From Zoogloea sp. (GTDB lineage: Bacteria; Pseudomonadota; Gammaproteobacteria; Burkholderiales; Rhodocyclaceae), in assembly GCF_028689785.1 (NCBI RefSeq), contig NZ_JAQVCN010000004.1:112046-176045 (forward strand): DNA of 64,000 bases. Reading direction: 5' to 3'. Position numbers and translations under genes: made by a program. The notes under the pieces were generated by a model. That model searched no databases, was not told where the DNA came from, and saw only the letters and a program-made list of their open reading frames with translations. Below are positions 33,281 to 41,837 of this stretch, one piece after another. Position 1 is the first letter of the stretch. Every line of letters starts with the position of its first letter.

Positions 33281-34559
33281 CCCCAAAGGCGGCGATCTGC
33301 AGTCCCTGCTACGCGCCGAATACGCCAGCGCTCTGGTCGCCATCGACCTGCCCAAGCCAGGCACAGTGCCCGTCCTGCGCCGCGCCCGCCTGTGGGATCT
33401 GGACGATAAACTGCACTGCCCCATCATCGGCACCTGCATCTCCATTGACGAACTTCAGCGTTTTGCGCGGCGCTTCCAGTTTGCCCGCCCGTCCGACGAT
33501 GACTTCACGGTACACGTGGAAGCCGTGGGTCTGGCGCGCAGTCGCAACCCGGTGTCCGAAGCCCTGCAGCGCCACCTGGAGAAAAAATTTCATCTGGCAG
33601 TGGAGCGCTTCAGCAAACTCAAGAGCGATACGGAAGTCCGTCAGCAATGGATCGAGTGCTGCAACCGGGGCGACGTGGCTGGTCCCCTGTGGGCGGTGTG
33701 CACCCATCGTGCCGTGTCCGCCGAAACCCGCCAGCGCGCCTACACCGACATCCACATGCTGTCCCATCAGGTGGGGGCTGGGCAGGCGGCCGACGCCCGG
33801 CGCCTGGCCCATCTGGAGGCCGAAAACGCCGAACTGAAGCGCAACCATGCGCGTGAGGTGGCCGCACTGCGTCGGCAGCTCAGCGAGGCAACAGCCGGAC
33901 TCGACGCGCGGGATGCAGCCATCGAGCAGGCGGCTTTGTTCCAGAAGCGCCTGCAGCGCTTCGAATCCGGCCAGGTCTACGTCGAGATGGGGCAGCGCCT
34001 GCTGGCCCTGCAGACCTCCCACGAGGCCCTGCTCGACAGCACCCGGCAGTTGCTTGAGCTGGAACGCCAGCTCAAGGACAGCCGCGAGGAATCCCGCCGG
34101 CTGGTGGCCGAGCGCGACACCGCGGTGGCCGAACGGGGCGCCCTCGAACACCTGCTCCAGGCCCTGGATAGCCCCGTCTGCGACAAGGCCGGCAGCGACG
34201 ACTGCGCCGGCTGCAGCCAGTCCCTCACGGCCCGCTGCGTGCTCTACGTGGGGGGACGTGCGTCCCTGCTGGCGCAGTACCGGCAACTCGCCGAACGCCT
34301 GGGCATTACCCTGATCCACCACGATGGCGGGCAGGAGGAGTCCCTGTCACGCCTGCCCGAACTGATCCATGGCGCCGACGCAGTGGTGTGCCCCACCGAC
34401 CGTATCAGCCACAACGCCTACTACCATGTGAAGGCCCACTGCAAACGGGTCGGCAAACCCTGCCTGTTCTACCGCGGCGGCGGCGTCTCGGGCTTTGCCG
34501 TGGCCATGGCGCGGGTCAGCCGGGGCGAGTTCAGCGTGGCGGGCAGCGAGGCCGGCTGA
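33264..34559 (+). CDS. DUF2325 domain-containing protein
   Basis: A 431-residue cytoplasmic protein. The first ~180 residues contain several Cys/His (LHCPIIGTCIS). Residues ~185-310 form a long predicted coiled coil. The C-terminal DUF2325 domain (~325-425) has VLYVGGRASLLAQYR, LIHHDGGQEES, ADAVVCPTDRISHNAYYHVK and GKPCLFYRGGGVSGF. The biochemical role of DUF2325 is unknown. It is translated with the small upstream ORF and lies behind paired Fur-box-like sites, which points to a role when iron is scarce. Confidence 0.85.
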   Translation: MCLASDPKGGDLQSLLRAEYASALVAIDLPKPGTVPVLRRARLWDLDDKLHCPIIGTCISIDELQRFARRFQFARPSDDDFTVHVEAVGLARSRNPVSEALQRHLEKKFHLAVERFSKLKSDTEVRQQWIECCNRGDVAGPLWAVCTHRAVSAETRQRAYTDIHMLSHQVGAGQAADARRLAHLEAENAELKRNHAREVAALRRQLSEATAGLDARDAAIEQAALFQKRLQRFESGQVYVEMGQRLLALQTSHEALLDSTRQLLELERQLKDSREESRRLVAERDTAVAERGALEHLLQALDSPVCDKAGSDDCAGCSQSLTARCVLYVGGRASLLAQYRQLAERLGITLIHHDGGQEESLSRLPELIHGADAVVCPTDRISHNAYYHVKAHCKRVGKPCLFYRGGGVSGFAVAMARVSRGEFSVAGSEAG

Positions 34560-34566
34560 ACGCCCC

Positions 34567-35796
34567 TCAGTGGGGCTTGAAGCGGCCGGCCCGGGCCAGT
34601 GGCACAAAGCTCAGGATCTGCGCCCCCAGCAAGATCAGGAAGGCCACCCGCAGGGCATCCGCGCCGCCCATACCCTCGGCCCCCAGGCCGTCCAGCAGCC
34701 CGCCCAGGCCCCACTGGACCACGAAGGCGCCGATGAAGGCCATCAGGTTGATGCTGGTGGTCACCCGGCCGGTAAGATGCAGGGGAAACAGGCCGGCCAC
34801 CACCCCGTACATCTGGGCGCCAGTGGCCGACACGATGCCGAGCGCGCACCACAGCACCAGCGTCGGCCCGGCTTCGGCAATGATCAGCCCCTCCACCACC
34901 ATGGTCAGGAACAGCCCCACCTGCATCAAGCGTAGCGGCGTGATGCCCCGGGCAGCAAGCCGGGTGGCCCACGTACCGATGGACAGCTGGCCGGCCAGCA
35001 TGCCGACGTTGAGCCAGAACAGGTGGTCCGCCGCCACACTGCGGCTGTAGCCATTCACCTCCATCAGCCAGGGCACGGCCCACAAGCCCTGCAGGGCCAT
35101 GAACCCACCGGTGAAGAAGGCCGACTGCCCTGAAAAGCTCCAGAAACGCCCTGCCGACAAGACCTCTGTGACGCCCCGCAAGGCGCTCTGCAGATCTACG
35201 CCATGCCCCCCGCCATCCTTCTCCGGCATGGCCAGAAAGATCAGGGTGGCAATGCCCGCAGCCAGGGCTGCCACCACCCAAAAAGCCCCTCTCCAGCCGA
35301 GAAAAGGCAACGCCGCCTCCAGCGGCGCCGACGCGGTGACAGCCCCCAGAGCACCGCAAGACATGATGTAGCCGGTCATCGACGCCAGTCTCTCCCGCGG
35401 AAACCACAGGGTGAAGCCCTTCAACCCGGCCATCAGACAGGCCGCCACCCCCAGACCGATCAGCCCCCGGGCGCTGGCCAGGGTGGGCAGGCTGTCTCCG
35501 GTGGCAAAGAGCACCCCGCCGAGGGCCGTAATCAGCAACAGCGCAGCCTCCACCCGGCGCGGGCCGTAGCGGTCCAGGGCGATGCCAACCGGAATCTGGG
35601 CCAGGCCAAAGGCGAAAAAGTAGGTGCTGGTAAGCAGACCCAGGTCCGCAGCGGTCAGCGCCAGCTCCCGGGTCAGATCCGGGGAAATCACCGCATTGAC
35701 CGTACGCAGCAGGTAAGACAGGTAATAACCCAGGGCGAAGGGCAGGAAGATCCGGCTGACCAGAAAGAGCGACGAAGGAGCTGGGCGGGCGTGCAT
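34567..35796 (-). CDS. Major facilitator superfamily transporter
   Basis: A 409-residue permease with about 12 membrane helices. After the first helix, LLRTVNAVISPDL resembles organophosphate/sugar-phosphate-type MFS members, and the loop 2-3 motif is ALDRYGPRRVEAAL (family GxLxDRxGRR). Loop 8-9 WATRLAARGITPLR is the second-half equivalent. The substrate is unknown. The start MHARPAPSSLFLVSR was chosen because the upstream in-frame sequence is not membrane-like. It is divergent from the CheY-CheC operon and convergent with the DUF2325 gene. Confidence 0.85.
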   Translation of the reverse strand: MHARPAPSSLFLVSRIFLPFALGYYLSYLLRTVNAVISPDLTRELALTAADLGLLTSTYFFAFGLAQIPVGIALDRYGPRRVEAALLLITALGGVLFATGDSLPTLASARGLIGLGVAACLMAGLKGFTLWFPRERLASMTGYIMSCGALGAVTASAPLEAALPFLGWRGAFWVVAALAAGIATLIFLAMPEKDGGGHGVDLQSALRGVTEVLSAGRFWSFSGQSAFFTGGFMALQGLWAVPWLMEVNGYSRSVAADHLFWLNVGMLAGQLSIGTWATRLAARGITPLRLMQVGLFLTMVVEGLIIAEAGPTLVLWCALGIVSATGAQMYGVVAGLFPLHLTGRVTTSINLMAFIGAFVVQWGLGGLLDGLGAEGMGGADALRVAFLILLGAQILSFVPLARAGRFKPH

Positions 35797-35979
35797 GGGA
35801 CGGACGTGCTGGGATTGGGCGAGCCCGGAGCTTACCGGGCCCGATGGCCTTCGTGTCGGAACATCAGGGAAAGCCCCAGGGCGCATCCTGTGCACCTTCT
35901 CCAACGGTCCGGAACACCTTGACTGGCTTTGTTCCGGCCCCGGAAAGCCGGGCGCGCGCAACGGCGCGATTCATCGATT

Positions 35980-36013
35980 TGCTGTGCATAATTTAACTAA
36001 AGTTTGCACAGCA
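35980..36013. promoter_or_regulatory. Long inverted repeat in the MFS / CheY divergent promoter region
   Basis: TGCTGTGCA (35980-35988) and TGCACAGCA (36005-36013) are perfect 9-bp arms separated by 16 AT-rich bases, 40 bp before the start of the CheY-like gene. The geometry (half-sites about 2.5 turns apart) suits a dimeric regulator; which one is unknown. Confidence 0.5.
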
Positions 36014-36052
36014 GCCGTCGTTACCGGCCTACGACATCATCGGAATGTAGCC

Positions 36053-36418
36053 ATGCCCACGCCCGCCACGATTCTGCTCGTTGATGACAGCCGTGCTTCA
36101 CGCATGCTGTGCGCTTCGGTCATGCGCAGTGTCCGTCCCGACCTGCAACTGCTCGAAGCCGGTGACGGCGCCGCTGCCCTGGCCATGCTGGTGGACGTGA
36201 GCCCCGCTCTGGCAGTGCTCGACATGAACATGCCTGGCATCTCCGGCCTTGAGCTGGCTGAAAAGCTCCGCGCCAGCCACCCCGAGATGAAACTGGCGCT
36301 GCTCACCGCCAATGCCCAGGACGCCATCCAGCGTCGGGCCGCAGACCTCGGCGTACACTTCTTCCGCAAACCCATCGGTGAGGCGGTAATTGCCAACATC
36401 CTGGCGCTGCTGGAGTAG
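36053..36418 (+). CDS. Stand-alone CheY-like response regulator
   Basis: A 121-residue single receiver domain. Acidic pocket ILLVDDS, phospho-acceptor Asp in LAVLDMNMPGISG, the conserved Thr position in ALLTANAQDA, and Lys in FFRKPIG. No output domain, so it must act by protein contact. It lies 3 bp before a CheC-like phosphatase gene, which could dephosphorylate it or be controlled by it. The longer frame from 35795 reads through the promoter and was rejected. Confidence 0.9.
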   Translation: MPTPATILLVDDSRASRMLCASVMRSVRPDLQLLEAGDGAAALAMLVDVSPALAVLDMNMPGISGLELAEKLRASHPEMKLALLTANAQDAIQRRAADLGVHFFRKPIGEAVIANILALLE

Positions 36419-36421
36419 AGC

Positions 36422-37066
36422 ATGCGGACGTTCTCGGAACTCGAGATGGATGCCCTGACCGAGGCCTTCAACCTGTCCCTCGGAGAAGCCGCGAACACCT
36501 TTTCGGCCATTGTCCGCGAGGAGATCGAACTGTCGGTGCCCACCATCGAGATCGTCTCCCGGGAAGAGCTGACCCTCCGCCTGGAAAGTACCCAGCCTGG
36601 TGGTGCCGCCGAGCGCCTGTGCCGCATCAACCAGCACTTCGATGCCGCCAGCGGCTTTCAAACCGACGCCCTGCTGCTCTTCCCGGAGCACGGCAGCCTC
36701 GAGATCGTGCGCCGCATGCTCGGTGACGACACCTCCATCGAACAGATCACCGAACTCGAACAGGACGCCCTGGCCGAGATCGGCAACATCATCATCAACA
36801 GCTGCATGAGCAGCCTGGCCAATCTTTTCGGCACCGAGATGAGCGGCTCCCTGCCCCGGGTCCAGTCGCGCACGGCCCGCACCCTGCTCGATGACAAAGC
36901 CGCCACCGACGTGATCCTGGTAGCGCGCATCGGCATGACCATGGCCGCTCACAATCTCTCCGGCTTCGTGCTGTTCATCATGGACGTGCCTTCCATCGAG
37001 CACTTCATGGACCAGGTGAGCCGCCTCTTCCATCTCCCCCAACACGGAGAAAGCCAGCCCTCGTGA
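36422..37066 (+). CDS. CheC-like CheY-phosphatase
   Basis: A 214-residue CheC-family protein. CheC/CheX/FliY enzymes dephosphorylate CheY through ExxN helices. The second helix LAEIGNIIINSCMSSLANLF (~118-137) has the complete E-I-G-N signature; the first, ALTEAFNLSLGEAANTFS, keeps E and N at similar spacing. No chemotaxis array or flagellar genes are nearby. Placement between a lone receiver and a diguanylate cyclase (4-bp overlap with the latter) suggests a three-protein phosphorelay-to-c-di-GMP unit. Confidence 0.85.
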   Translation: MRTFSELEMDALTEAFNLSLGEAANTFSAIVREEIELSVPTIEIVSREELTLRLESTQPGGAAERLCRINQHFDAASGFQTDALLLFPEHGSLEIVRRMLGDDTSIEQITELEQDALAEIGNIIINSCMSSLANLFGTEMSGSLPRVQSRTARTLLDDKAATDVILVARIGMTMAAHNLSGFVLFIMDVPSIEHFMDQVSRLFHLPQHGESQPS

Positions 37067-38400
37067 TGGATTGCTGCCACCTCCTCCCGGACAGCGTCGA
37101 TATGGGGCTCATCCTCATCAGCGGGGAGGGCCGCATCCTGCTCTGGAATCGCTGGATTGAAGAGCGGGCCGGGCTGGCGGCCAGCCAGGTGACCGGCATC
37201 ACCCTGGCAGAAGCCTTTGGCCCCCACGTAGACCCACGGGTCGCGCTCGTCGTGCGCGAAGCCCTCGATTTTGGATGGTCAGCACGTCTGTCCCACGCCC
37301 TGCATCCCACGCCCCTGCCCCTCTACCCTCCTGGCGGGGGTCGCAGCGAACGCATGAAGCAGTCCATCGACGTCACCCCGGTAGCCAGCGAAGGCCGCTA
37401 TCACTGCCTGCTGCAGGTGCGCGACGTGACCGAGACGGTGCGCCGCGAAGCCTTGCTCAAGCAGCAGTCCCGACAGCTGCGCCTCGACCTGCAGCGCCTG
37501 TCCCGAGCCCAGGTAGAGCTGCAGCGCAGCGAGATGCGCTTCCGCGAACTGGCCCGTCAGGCCCCGGCGGGGCTCTTCGAGGCCGATGCGCAGGCCTGCT
37601 GCACCTTCCTCAACGAGCGCTGCGAACAGATCCTCGGACACGATCTGGAGCAGGTTGCCGGCACGCCATGGATCAACCTCCTGCCCGTGGGCGAGCAGGC
37701 CCGGGTACGCGCCATCTGGTGTCTGGCGGCCGAATCCGCTACCCGTTTTGCCGAGGAGTTCCGCTATACCCGCCCTGATGGCGAGTACCGCTGGATGCGC
37801 GCCGAGGCCGGCCCACAGCACGACGAACACGGGCGCATCAGCGGCTTCATCGGCACCATGCTGGACGTCACCGAGTTCCACGAGCGGGCCATCCGTAACG
37901 AGTTCCGGGCCAACCACGACGGCCTCACCTCCCTGCTCAACCGGGATCGCTTCGAACGTCACCTGCGCGCCGCCATCTCCGGCGCCCGCGAGGTTGCCGA
38001 CCGGCTGGCCCTGCTGTTCATCGACCTGGACGACTTCAAGGGCATCAACGACACCCATGGCCACCATGCCGGCGACACCGTGCTCAAGACCATCGCCGGC
38101 CGGGTGCGCCGGGTGCTGCGCAGCGAAGACATGGTGGCCCGCTACGGCGGTGACGAATTTGCCGTGCTGCTCACCGGCACTGGCGACAGCGCCACCCTCG
38201 ACGCCATCATCTTCAAGATCCACCAGGCCGTTGGCCTGCCCATCAATCTGGGCCACTGCCACGTGCGCATCGGCTGCTCCATCGGGGTTTCCGTCTTTCC
38301 CGACCATGGCAGCGACCCGCTGAGCCTGCTGACCCACGCCGACAAGGCCATGTACGCGGCCAAGCGCTCCCGCTCAGGCCAAATCACCACCCCCGCCTGA
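37063..38400 (+). CDS. Cytoplasmic PAS-PAS diguanylate cyclase
   Basis: A 445-residue protein without clear membrane segments. A divergent PAS domain (~8-120), a coiled coil (~125-160), a second PAS/PAC (~160-280, EFRYTRPDGEYRWMRAEA), then GGDEF (~285-445) with DGLTSLLNRDRF and an intact RYGGDEF active site. RSED, ending five residues before GGDEF, matches the inhibitory I-site. Cyclic-di-GMP synthesis is expected. The GTG at 37063 overlaps the CheC stop; the ATG at 37066 is the next codon and may be the true start. Confidence 0.92.
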   Translation: MMDCCHLLPDSVDMGLILISGEGRILLWNRWIEERAGLAASQVTGITLAEAFGPHVDPRVALVVREALDFGWSARLSHALHPTPLPLYPPGGGRSERMKQSIDVTPVASEGRYHCLLQVRDVTETVRREALLKQQSRQLRLDLQRLSRAQVELQRSEMRFRELARQAPAGLFEADAQACCTFLNERCEQILGHDLEQVAGTPWINLLPVGEQARVRAIWCLAAESATRFAEEFRYTRPDGEYRWMRAEAGPQHDEHGRISGFIGTMLDVTEFHERAIRNEFRANHDGLTSLLNRDRFERHLRAAISGAREVADRLALLFIDLDDFKGINDTHGHHAGDTVLKTIAGRVRRVLRSEDMVARYGGDEFAVLLTGTGDSATLDAIIFKIHQAVGLPINLGHCHVRIGCSIGVSVFPDHGSDPLSLLTHADKAMYAAKRSRSGQITTPA

Positions 38401-38455
38401 GGCACCCACCGGCAGGGGCAGCAGCACTCTCCAGTGCGGCCAGGGCCGGCTCGAC

Positions 38456-39424
38456 TCAGCCCAGCGCAGGACTGGGCGGCAAGCCGCAGGCCGCCCGATA
38501 CTCGGCGGCAAGGCGGTCACACAGCTCACGCACGGGAAGCACATCATGGATGGTGGCAACCCCGTGGCCGGCGCTCCACACATCGCGCCAGGCCCTGGCC
38601 TCATCAGCCAGGGGCTTGAGCTTGCCCTTGCCCACCCCCTGCACCAGGTTTTCGCGCTGATGGCCGAGCTTTTCCAGGCTCGGCCACAGGAAATTGGCAT
38701 TGGTGCCCGAAACCGCGTCGGTATAGACGATGTCTGCCGCCCCGCAATCCACCAGCATCTGCTTGTAGGCGTCCTGGGCGCTGGATTCGCGGGTGGCAAT
38801 GAAGCGCGTGCCCATGTAGGCCAGATCGGCGCCGAGAACTTCAGCGGCCCTCACCGCATAGCCATCGGAGATGGCGCCGCCGAGGATCAGGGCACCGTCC
38901 CAGAACTCACGGATCTCGCGGACCAGGCTGAAAGCGCTCTGGGTGCCAGCGTGGCCGCCGGCCCCACCGGCCACGGCGATGATCCCGTCCACCCCGGCAG
39001 CTGCGGCCTTGCGGGCATGGTAGGTGTGGATCACATCCGAGAAAACCAACCCGCCGTAAGCGTGGACGGCCTTCACCACCTCGCCCGGATGGCCCAGACT
39101 GGTGATCACGAAAGGCACCCGGTGGCGGCAGATCAGCGCCAGGTCGGGTTCAACCCGGGCGTTGGAGGCATGCAGGATTAGGTTGATGCCGTAAGGGGCG
39201 ACGGGCGCCGAGGGATCGGCGGCCCTGGCCTCGGCCAGCCCCCCGTTGATGCTGCCCAGCCAGACGTCAAGCTGCTCTGGCGTGCGCGCATTGAGGGCAG
39301 GAAAACTACCGGCAACGCCGGCCTTGCAGGTTTCGGTGACCAGTTCGGGGCCGGACACCAGGAACATCGGCGCGGCGATGGCGGGAAGGCGCATTGCGCC
39401 GCGGAATGCGTGCGGAAGTGTCAT
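38456..39424 (-). CDS. Nitronate monooxygenase / 2-nitropropane dioxygenase family FMN oxidoreductase
   Basis: A 322-residue TIM-barrel flavoenzyme. Typical segments: APMFLVSGPELVTETCKAGVAGSFP at the start (read in parts), GVDGIIAVAGGAGGHAG (phosphate/FMN loop), LILGGAISDGYAVRAAEVLGAD and YMGTRFIATRESSA. These enzymes oxidise alkyl nitronates; some members act as enoyl reductases or have unknown substrates, so the reaction is tentative. A single gene, flanked by a convergent diguanylate cyclase and a codirectional asmA-like gene. Confidence 0.88.
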   Translation of the reverse strand: MTLPHAFRGAMRLPAIAAPMFLVSGPELVTETCKAGVAGSFPALNARTPEQLDVWLGSINGGLAEARAADPSAPVAPYGINLILHASNARVEPDLALICRHRVPFVITSLGHPGEVVKAVHAYGGLVFSDVIHTYHARKAAAAGVDGIIAVAGGAGGHAGTQSAFSLVREIREFWDGALILGGAISDGYAVRAAEVLGADLAYMGTRFIATRESSAQDAYKQMLVDCGAADIVYTDAVSGTNANFLWPSLEKLGHQRENLVQGVGKGKLKPLADEARAWRDVWSAGHGVATIHDVLPVRELCDRLAAEYRAACGLPPSPALG

Positions 39425-39506
39425 GTTGCTGTCTCCTGGATTTATCTTCTTGTGGGTCCTGCGGTGGCGAATCTAGCACGTCACCAAGGAGACAGCAGTG
39501 GTCAGC

Positions 39507-41810
39507 CTACTCCGTCACAGGCGCTTCGCCGGCCTTTTCGGCCGCCGGCCCGGCCTGCTTCACCACTTTGCTCACCGCCCGGACAGCCCGCTTGGGGATC
39601 ACCTTGGGCGGATTACCGGCCGCAGCCTGCCCGGCACCAGGCACCACCGAAGACAGGCTGGCGCCGGGCTCCAGATGCCAGTCGGGCCCGCTCAGGGGGC
39701 CTTTGACACGAACCGGCAGGGTCATGCCACGCAGGCTGGACAGGGAGCCGCTGTCGGGCCCCGGCGGCACAAGCACGAGGGTCACCCGGGAAAGAGCATC
39801 GATGTGGCTCCGGCTCAGGTCGATCTCGCCGGCGCCCCCCACCTGCAGCATGCCGTTCTTGGCCTTCAGATCCGTACTGCGGGCCACCCCGTCGGCAATC
39901 AGGAAACTCGCCGTGAGCTCACCCACCGGGGTGGATTCGCGCGCCCGGTGAGGCCGCCTGGCACCCTGCCGGGTGCTGAGCAGCCCACGCCACTCCTTCA
40001 TGGCCTGCCCCATGTCGATGCCGGGCACGCTGCCGTTGCGTATCCGCACCCGGGCCAGTCCCTGCAGCGCGTTCACCAGGCCACTGCGGCTCTCAGCCTT
40101 GCTGCTGAGGTCCACAAAGAAGTTGGTCGTCCCCCCAAGCTTCTGCTGCACTCCGAAATCCTTCAGCAACGGGCCAAGCTCTGCATTCTGCAGATAAGCC
40201 CTATAGCTCGCCTGGGCGTCCTCTGCGTTCAAGCTGAGGCTGCCCTCCAGACTCCCGCCGTAAAGGGAGAGCGTATGTCCGGCGGACTGCAGGCGCCCCC
40301 CGTGCACGCTGAGCGGCAGCTTGACGTGTTCCAGCTTGAGCCCCGCCACCCTCAGCTGGCCGAAGCGGATCACTCCATCCATCTCCAGCCCGCGCAGGGG
40401 CGACAGGTCGAAGCGCTCGTCGACTGCCTTGTCCGGTACCGGCGTGCGTCCGGGCTTGCCGGCCAGATAGGCGTCCACATCCAGCTGGTTCACGTCCATG
40501 TCGAAACCAAGGGCTGCGCCGTCGAACCGGGGCAGGGTCCAGCTACCCTTGATCTGGCTCTGCGCCGAGCGCAGCGCAAGGTGGCCCGCCGCGGAGCTAC
40601 GCGTCAGGTCGATGCGTGCATCGGCTTCGGTAGAAAACTTGAGAGGGGGCAAACCGGCCCGGGTTGGGGCGAAGTTGAGCTCACCGGTGAGGGCCGCCAG
40701 GTCGAGCTGGCCACTGTTGCCCTGCCAGCGGCCCGGACCGGCCAGAGTGCCGGTGAGCCGGCCACTGGCGAGGCGCAGGTCCAGCTCGGTCATCAGCTTG
40801 CTGACCTGCAGGCCCTTGTCGCCCGCCTGCAGCTCGGTCAGACGCAGACGCACGTTACCACCGCGCAGCTTGCCATCCAGGCGCAGGCTGGCATCGACGC
40901 TATCGGTATCAGGGCCCCGCGGACCGAGCTTGAGGCGGGGCGTGCTGGCCTTCAGCTCAAAGGGCTCACCGGCGGCTTTGCCGCGCACCTGCAGGCTGCA
41001 GCCCTGGATCACCGACGGGCTGCCGTCGGCCCATTCCATCTCGGTCAGGGACAGCTCGCTGTCCAGGGCCTCCCAGCCACCCACATCGCCGCGGGCCACC
41101 AGGCGCAGCTGGCGCAGGCGCGGCAGGCTGTCACCTGCGTCCAAGCGGTAGGCACTCTCCAGCTCAATGCTCACATCAGTGGCAGGTTCGGCACGGGTCA
41201 GACGGGTCGTGGCGTGCAGGTGGCCGTCGGCGTTGCGGCCGATACGCCCGGTTTCGAGGCCAAGCCCGGAGAGCGCAAGCTGACGGCCGCTCTGCTCGTC
41301 GGCCCAGGTAAGGGCGCCGCTACGCACCATCAGGGCTCCCACATCCAGCTCGAAGGGGGTGACGGCACTGGCCGGCGCGGCCTCGTTACCCGGATCGAGG
41401 AGATCTTCGGCATTGAGCTTGCCCGCCTTGTCGCGCTGCAGGGCCATCCGCAGCCCGTCCACCTCGATCCGCTCGACCACCACCCGACGGGTCAGCAAGG
41501 GCAGCAGGCTGACGCTGACGACGGCCTGCTCGATACCAATGAACTCGCTGCCGCCATTGCGCCCGGACAGCGTGGTCGCCGGTAGCTTGAGGCGCAGACG
41601 GGGGAACATGGACAGCTCCACCGGCCCGTCCATGCGCAGGCTGCGCTGATAACGCTGCTTGGCAAAGTAGGTCAGTTCGGCGGCCAGGCGCACGCCGTCG
41701 AAGGTGGCGTAGAGGTACAGGGCGCCAGCGGCGACGACCGTGCTCAACCCACCCAGAACAAAGGCCAGGTACTTGAGGTATTTGAAGCGCATGTCAGGCA
41801 AATCCATCAC
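39507..41810 (-). CDS. AsmA-family envelope protein
   Basis: A 767-residue protein with an N-terminal membrane anchor (LKYLAFVLGGLSTVVAAGALYLY, in segments) and a large periplasmic beta-rich region. The pattern LPATTLSGRNGGSEFIGIEQAVVSVSLLPLLTRRVVVERIEVDG (read in segments) and the C-terminal GLARVRIRNGSVPGIDM match AsmA. The family is implicated in outer-membrane assembly and glycerophospholipid transfer. The in-frame ATG at 41792 (MRFKYLKYL) is an equally good start. It is followed downstream on the same strand by the nitronate monooxygenase gene. Confidence 0.88.
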   Translation of the reverse strand: MMDLPDMRFKYLKYLAFVLGGLSTVVAAGALYLYATFDGVRLAAELTYFAKQRYQRSLRMDGPVELSMFPRLRLKLPATTLSGRNGGSEFIGIEQAVVSVSLLPLLTRRVVVERIEVDGLRMALQRDKAGKLNAEDLLDPGNEAAPASAVTPFELDVGALMVRSGALTWADEQSGRQLALSGLGLETGRIGRNADGHLHATTRLTRAEPATDVSIELESAYRLDAGDSLPRLRQLRLVARGDVGGWEALDSELSLTEMEWADGSPSVIQGCSLQVRGKAAGEPFELKASTPRLKLGPRGPDTDSVDASLRLDGKLRGGNVRLRLTELQAGDKGLQVSKLMTELDLRLASGRLTGTLAGPGRWQGNSGQLDLAALTGELNFAPTRAGLPPLKFSTEADARIDLTRSSAAGHLALRSAQSQIKGSWTLPRFDGAALGFDMDVNQLDVDAYLAGKPGRTPVPDKAVDERFDLSPLRGLEMDGVIRFGQLRVAGLKLEHVKLPLSVHGGRLQSAGHTLSLYGGSLEGSLSLNAEDAQASYRAYLQNAELGPLLKDFGVQQKLGGTTNFFVDLSSKAESRSGLVNALQGLARVRIRNGSVPGIDMGQAMKEWRGLLSTRQGARRPHRARESTPVGELTASFLIADGVARSTDLKAKNGMLQVGGAGEIDLSRSHIDALSRVTLVLVPPGPDSGSLSSLRGMTLPVRVKGPLSGPDWHLEPGASLSSVVPGAGQAAAGNPPKVIPKRAVRAVSKVVKQAGPAAEKAGEAPVTE

Positions 41811-41837
41811 CGATGCCCCGATCTTACCCCAGGGGGC

